Shown: positions 13,417 through 13,448 of the stretch, piece by piece | Layout: each line of letters begins with the position of its first letter | How positions within the stretch are numbered: position 1 is the first letter of the stretch | NCBI GenBank assembly: GCA_030740135.1 | Contig: JASLXW010000014.1 | Coordinates: forward strand, 6,151 to 19,598 | Source of the DNA: Nitrospinota bacterium | GTDB lineage: Bacteria > UBA8248 > JACPRG01 | Length of the DNA: 13,448 bases | Direction: 5' to 3' | Position numbers and translations under genes: made by a program | The notes under the pieces: model-generated | What the model saw: the letters and a program-made list of their open reading frames with translations, nothing else | Database searches by the model: none | Told to the model about the DNA's origin: nothing

Positions 13417-13446
13417 ATCTTACCACAAGGGGATTTTTCCCCTCAA
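13417..13446 (-). promoter_or_regulatory. Candidate sigma-70-type promoter of the minus-strand block
   Basis: On the minus strand, TTGAGG (13446-13441) and TAAGAT (13422-13417) are separated by 18 nt, each matching the consensus at 4 of 6 positions. The start would be near 13409, about 65 nt before the gene. The GGGG-N6-CCCC dyad fills most of the spacer. Confidence 0.45.
13429..13442. repeat. Dyad GGGGATTTTTCCCC between -35 and -10
   Basis: GGGG (13429-13432) and CCCC (13439-13442) flank ATTTTT; one more A/T pair outside extends each arm to 5 bp. Its place between the promoter hexamers suggests an operator. Read on the plus strand it is a short stem with a T-rich loop and no T-run after it, so it is not a typical terminator. 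Confidence 0.4.
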
Positions 13447-13448
13447 GC

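Noticed and set aside
13429..13442. Terminator for a plus-strand gene
   Set aside because: The T run is in the loop rather than after the stem, and no plus-strand gene ends nearby.

Overview
This window of a very GC-rich bacterial chromosome (roughly two-thirds G+C by eye) is densely coded and carries mostly housekeeping genes. It has two transcription blocks that converge near 6,955-7,004. Genes for MEP-pathway isoprenoid synthesis (dxr), undecaprenyl diphosphate synthesis (uppS), phospholipid synthesis (cdsA, pgpA) and D-Ala-D-Ala ligation (ddl) show a free-living bacterium with peptidoglycan. The order frr-uppS-cdsA-dxr is the widespread bacterial one. The lineage cannot be fixed from sequence alone. 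An uncultured high-GC Gram-negative group (for example deltaproteobacterial, Nitrospinota or Tectomicrobia-like) is a guess only.

Plus-strand block, 1-6,955. It opens with the 3' part of frr, cut by the window edge, then uppS, cdsA, dxr, pgpA, pncC (a stand-alone CinA C-terminal domain) and thpR, packed with overlaps or short gaps. The site-2 protease gene rseP, which often follows dxr, is absent at that place. After a 142-nt gap with a candidate promoter come a metallo-beta-lactamase-fold hydrolase and two small unknown membrane proteins (142 and 91 aa). A strong Rho-independent terminator (6,482-6,525), whose 5' arm lies inside the last codons of the 91-aa gene, closes this group. A separate 90-aa membrane protein gene follows.

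Minus-strand block, 13,448 down to 7,004. In transcription order: an isochorismatase-family hydrolase, an HpcH/HpaI-family aldolase and ddl (overlapping by ATGA), then after 117 nt a membrane-anchored alpha/beta hydrolase, a diacylglycerol-kinase-family lipid kinase, the Mg2+ channel gene mgtE, and a YbgC/FadM-type thioesterase gene broken by an apparent frameshifting deletion. The first gene has a candidate promoter with a GGGG-N6-CCCC dyad between the -35 and -10 and a second dyad near the expected transcription start.

No defence system, CRISPR array, mobile element, tRNA or rRNA was seen, and no large undescribed system. The points most worth a second look are the disrupted thioesterase, the isochorismatase-aldolase-ddl operon with its dyad-bearing promoter, the cluster of small unknown membrane proteins, long G/C homopolymers in and next to ddl, and short ORFs whose stop codons overlap the start of the next gene.
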